The position numbers were made by a program, and so were the translations under genes. A stretch of DNA of 16,409 nucleotides from Thermoplasmata archaeon (lineage in GTDB: Archaea > Thermoplasmatota > E2 > UBA9212): the NCBI GenBank assembly GCA_013329495.1, contig DUKC01000044.1, forward strand, positions 225 through 16,633, read 5' to 3'. Below the pieces are notes generated by a model that ran no database searches, was not told the origin of the DNA, and was given only the letters and a program-made list of their open reading frames with translations. This document shows positions 15,260-16,409 of this stretch, one piece after another. The stretch's first letter is position 1, and the number at the start of each line of letters is the position of its first letter.

Positions 15260-15267
15260 TTATATAC
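15260..15267 (+). promoter_or_regulatory. TATA box of the cytochrome b5-like gene
   Basis: TTATATAC is about 33 bp before ATG 15296, directly after the T-tract of the preceding terminator. The expected leader is only about 5-10 nt. Confidence 0.5.
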
Positions 15268-15295
15268 TTTAGTAAAACACAACTGGAGAGAATCG

Positions 15296-15532
15296 ATGAA
15301 GAAATTTACAAGAAAAGAACTTGCCAGATACAACGGAAAAGATGGAGCACCCGCGTATGTAGCCTGCGAAGGGGAGGTGTACGACGTATCAAAGAGTGTT
15401 TTATGGAGAAAGGGAGAACATCAGGCAACACACAATGCAGGTCAAGATTTGACAGATAGCATCAAGGAGGCCCCACATGGACCAGATCTACTTAAAAAGT
15501 TTCCCCTTGTTGGAATATTAGAGGAGAGTTGA
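15296..15532 (+). CDS. Small soluble cytochrome b5-like haem-binding protein
   Basis: 78 residues, one cytochrome b5 fold with no signal peptide or membrane helix. The N-terminus FTRKELARYNGKDGAPAYVA and VYDVSKS (28-34) match the b5 core. Instead of HPGG it has GEHQATHNAGQDLT (40-53), with H42 or H46 as one axial ligand candidate and H61 in APHGPDLL as the other. This is the short b5 subfamily common in anaerobic archaea and bacteria. It probably binds haem in the cytoplasm and carries electrons or senses haem; a non-haem ligand role is possible. It has its own promoter just after the ferritin terminator. Confidence 0.9.
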   Translation: MKKFTRKELARYNGKDGAPAYVACEGEVYDVSKSVLWRKGEHQATHNAGQDLTDSIKEAPHGPDLLKKFPLVGILEES

Positions 15533-15570
15533 GTCAGAAGGTGAAAGCAGAGTACTGTAAAGTTTTCTTT

Positions 15571-15586
15571 TTCTATTAGAATAGAA
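15571..15586. terminator. Bidirectional hairpin between convergent genes
   Basis: TTCTATT and AATAGAA form a 7-bp palindromic stem with a 2-nt AG centre. The element lies midway between the ends of the cytochrome b5 gene and the GAF gene, with T-rich sequence at 15563-15572 on the plus strand. A nearby direct repeat GGATTCTATT (15597-15606 and 15605-15614) adds further T-rich sequence. Confidence 0.4.
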
Positions 15587-15616
15587 GCTTGATTTGGATT
15601 CTATTGGATTCTATTT

Positions 15617-16409
15617 TTAGCTTATGGTGGCTTCGCGCTTTCGTAATTCATCAATATAAGAAGTAGTTGCGATGCCAATCCCAGCATATACCGAAAGTAA
15701 ATTCACCATTTCTACATCGTCTTGGGTATATTGCGGCTGAACGTCTACCTTTTCACCCAGTTTTACTCCACCTTTATTGTAACAAGTTACCGTACCTATT
15801 GGCTCGCCATCTGCTATGATCGGAATACCTAATACAGTACCTATCTTAAGTTCCGTCGCCACAGTATAATCTATTACTGTTTCCGAATCTCTGACCTTCC
15901 CTTCTTTAATTACCTTTGCCGGTATTATATTCTTACCAGGCTTTAGAGTATAGTTGCCAGCAATTATGCTTTCTCTATTGATTATACATTTTCCCACCAC
16001 ACAACCATCGAGCCTCATTTGATAATCTTTCATTTCTTGAGCTCTTCCGTAGACTGCTTTGACTGTATAGTACTCCTTCTTCTCATCAGCTAACAATAGC
16101 CAGCCCAACTCGGAATCTGTTAGTTTACATGCGCTCTCTATGATTTTCTCGAATACTTTCTTCAAATCTCTTTCTGCTAAAAGGGTAGTGGACACTTCCT
16201 TTATTTTATTGAACCTATCGATTGCATTCTTGAACTCAGCAACATTATATTCTAAGCTCTCAATTAGTGTGTTTATAGCCAGCCCAATGGTAACAAACTC
16301 TTCACTCCATTCTTCGGTATTTACTCTTGCTGATAGATCACCCTGTGTGGTCTCGCTTAGTACTTCGCTGAGGGATAATATTGTGTTTGCCTGTTCTTGC
16401 TGTCGTTTG
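15617..16409 (-). CDS. HAMP-GAF sensory protein lacking an output domain (5' partial)
   Basis: The minus-strand frame is open to the right edge, so the N-terminus is outside the window; GTG 16195 is not the true start. The visible 263 residues begin with a HAMP-like segment, including SETTQGDLSARV then GLAINTLIES. A coiled-coil linker (FKNAIDRFNKIKEVSTTLL) joins it to a GAF domain of about 150 residues containing LGWLLLAD, VLGIPIIADGEPIGTVTCYN and DVEMVNLLSVYAGIGIA. HAMP implies a membrane sensor N-terminal to it. The protein ends 10 residues after the GAF domain (ELRKREATIS), where a histidine kinase or other output would normally follow. It may be a regulatory partner, or a gene that lost its 3' part. 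Confidence 0.82.
   Translation of the reverse strand, partial: KRQQEQANTILSLSEVLSETTQGDLSARVNTEEWSEEFVTIGLAINTLIESLEYNVAEFKNAIDRFNKIKEVSTTLLAERDLKKVFEKIIESACKLTDSELGWLLLADEKKEYYTVKAVYGRAQEMKDYQMRLDGCVVGKCIINRESIIAGNYTLKPGKNIIPAKVIKEGKVRDSETVIDYTVATELKIGTVLGIPIIADGEPIGTVTCYNKGGVKLGEKVDVQPQYTQDDVEMVNLLSVYAGIGIATTSYIDELRKREATIS

Overview
The window is archaeal chromosome, most likely from an anaerobic euryarchaeon-like lineage. Evidence: an archaeal-type deoxyhypusine synthase homologue next to a pyruvoyl-dependent arginine decarboxylase, TATA boxes about 25-35 bp upstream of most genes, several apparently leaderless starts, U-rich terminators, and an archaeal Dps-like (DPSL) ferritin. The lineage cannot be fixed more precisely from this sequence. 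Most of it is ordinary, widely spaced housekeeping and envelope genes; I see no CRISPR array, intact insertion sequence, prophage or obvious defence system.

Layout. 1-1455: the end of a GH63-like six-hairpin glycosidase with a C-terminal membrane anchor (cut by the left edge). 1615-2619: a CNNM/CorC-like membrane protein, followed after 3 nt by tRNA-Arg(CCG). 2696-3260: no recognisable gene. 3261-3993: a broken S9 prolyl-oligopeptidase-type gene, without its N-terminal propeller and with a frameshift, yet keeping its catalytic triad. 4197-5767: a translationally coupled pair, deoxyhypusine-synthase homologue and pyruvoyl-dependent arginine decarboxylase (polyamine metabolism). 5987-6059: tRNA-Val(TAC) on the minus strand. 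6265-7524: a secreted lipoprotein-like TIM-barrel glycosidase. 7525-8047: non-coding, or coding only dubious frames. 8048-9253 (minus): a PLP aminotransferase. 9519-12280: the tldD-tldE protease pair. 12690-12872: a CxxC-x17-CxxC zinc-ribbon protein. 13147-13942: a DJ-1/PfpI protein and a two-helix DUF4405-like membrane protein, one operon. 14010-14444 (minus): a GNAT acetyltransferase. 14675-15238: a DPSL ferritin ending in a terminator hairpin whose loop is the stop codon. 15296-15532: a small cytochrome b5-like protein. 15617-16409 (minus): a HAMP-GAF sensory protein without an output domain, cut by the right edge.

How genes work together. Three gene pairs are clear from overlap or spacing: dys-like/pdaD (agmatine and polyamines), tldD/tldE (heterodimeric metalloprotease) and pfpI/DUF4405. 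Two glycosidases are predicted to act outside the cell. The right third (DJ-1, DUF4405, DPSL ferritin, cytochrome b5) has a loose redox, haem and iron flavour, but each part has its own promoter, so a shared function is only a guess. The most interesting items are the divergent active site of the deoxyhypusine-synthase homologue, the stop-codon terminator of the ferritin gene, and the decaying peptidase beside a tRNA gene.
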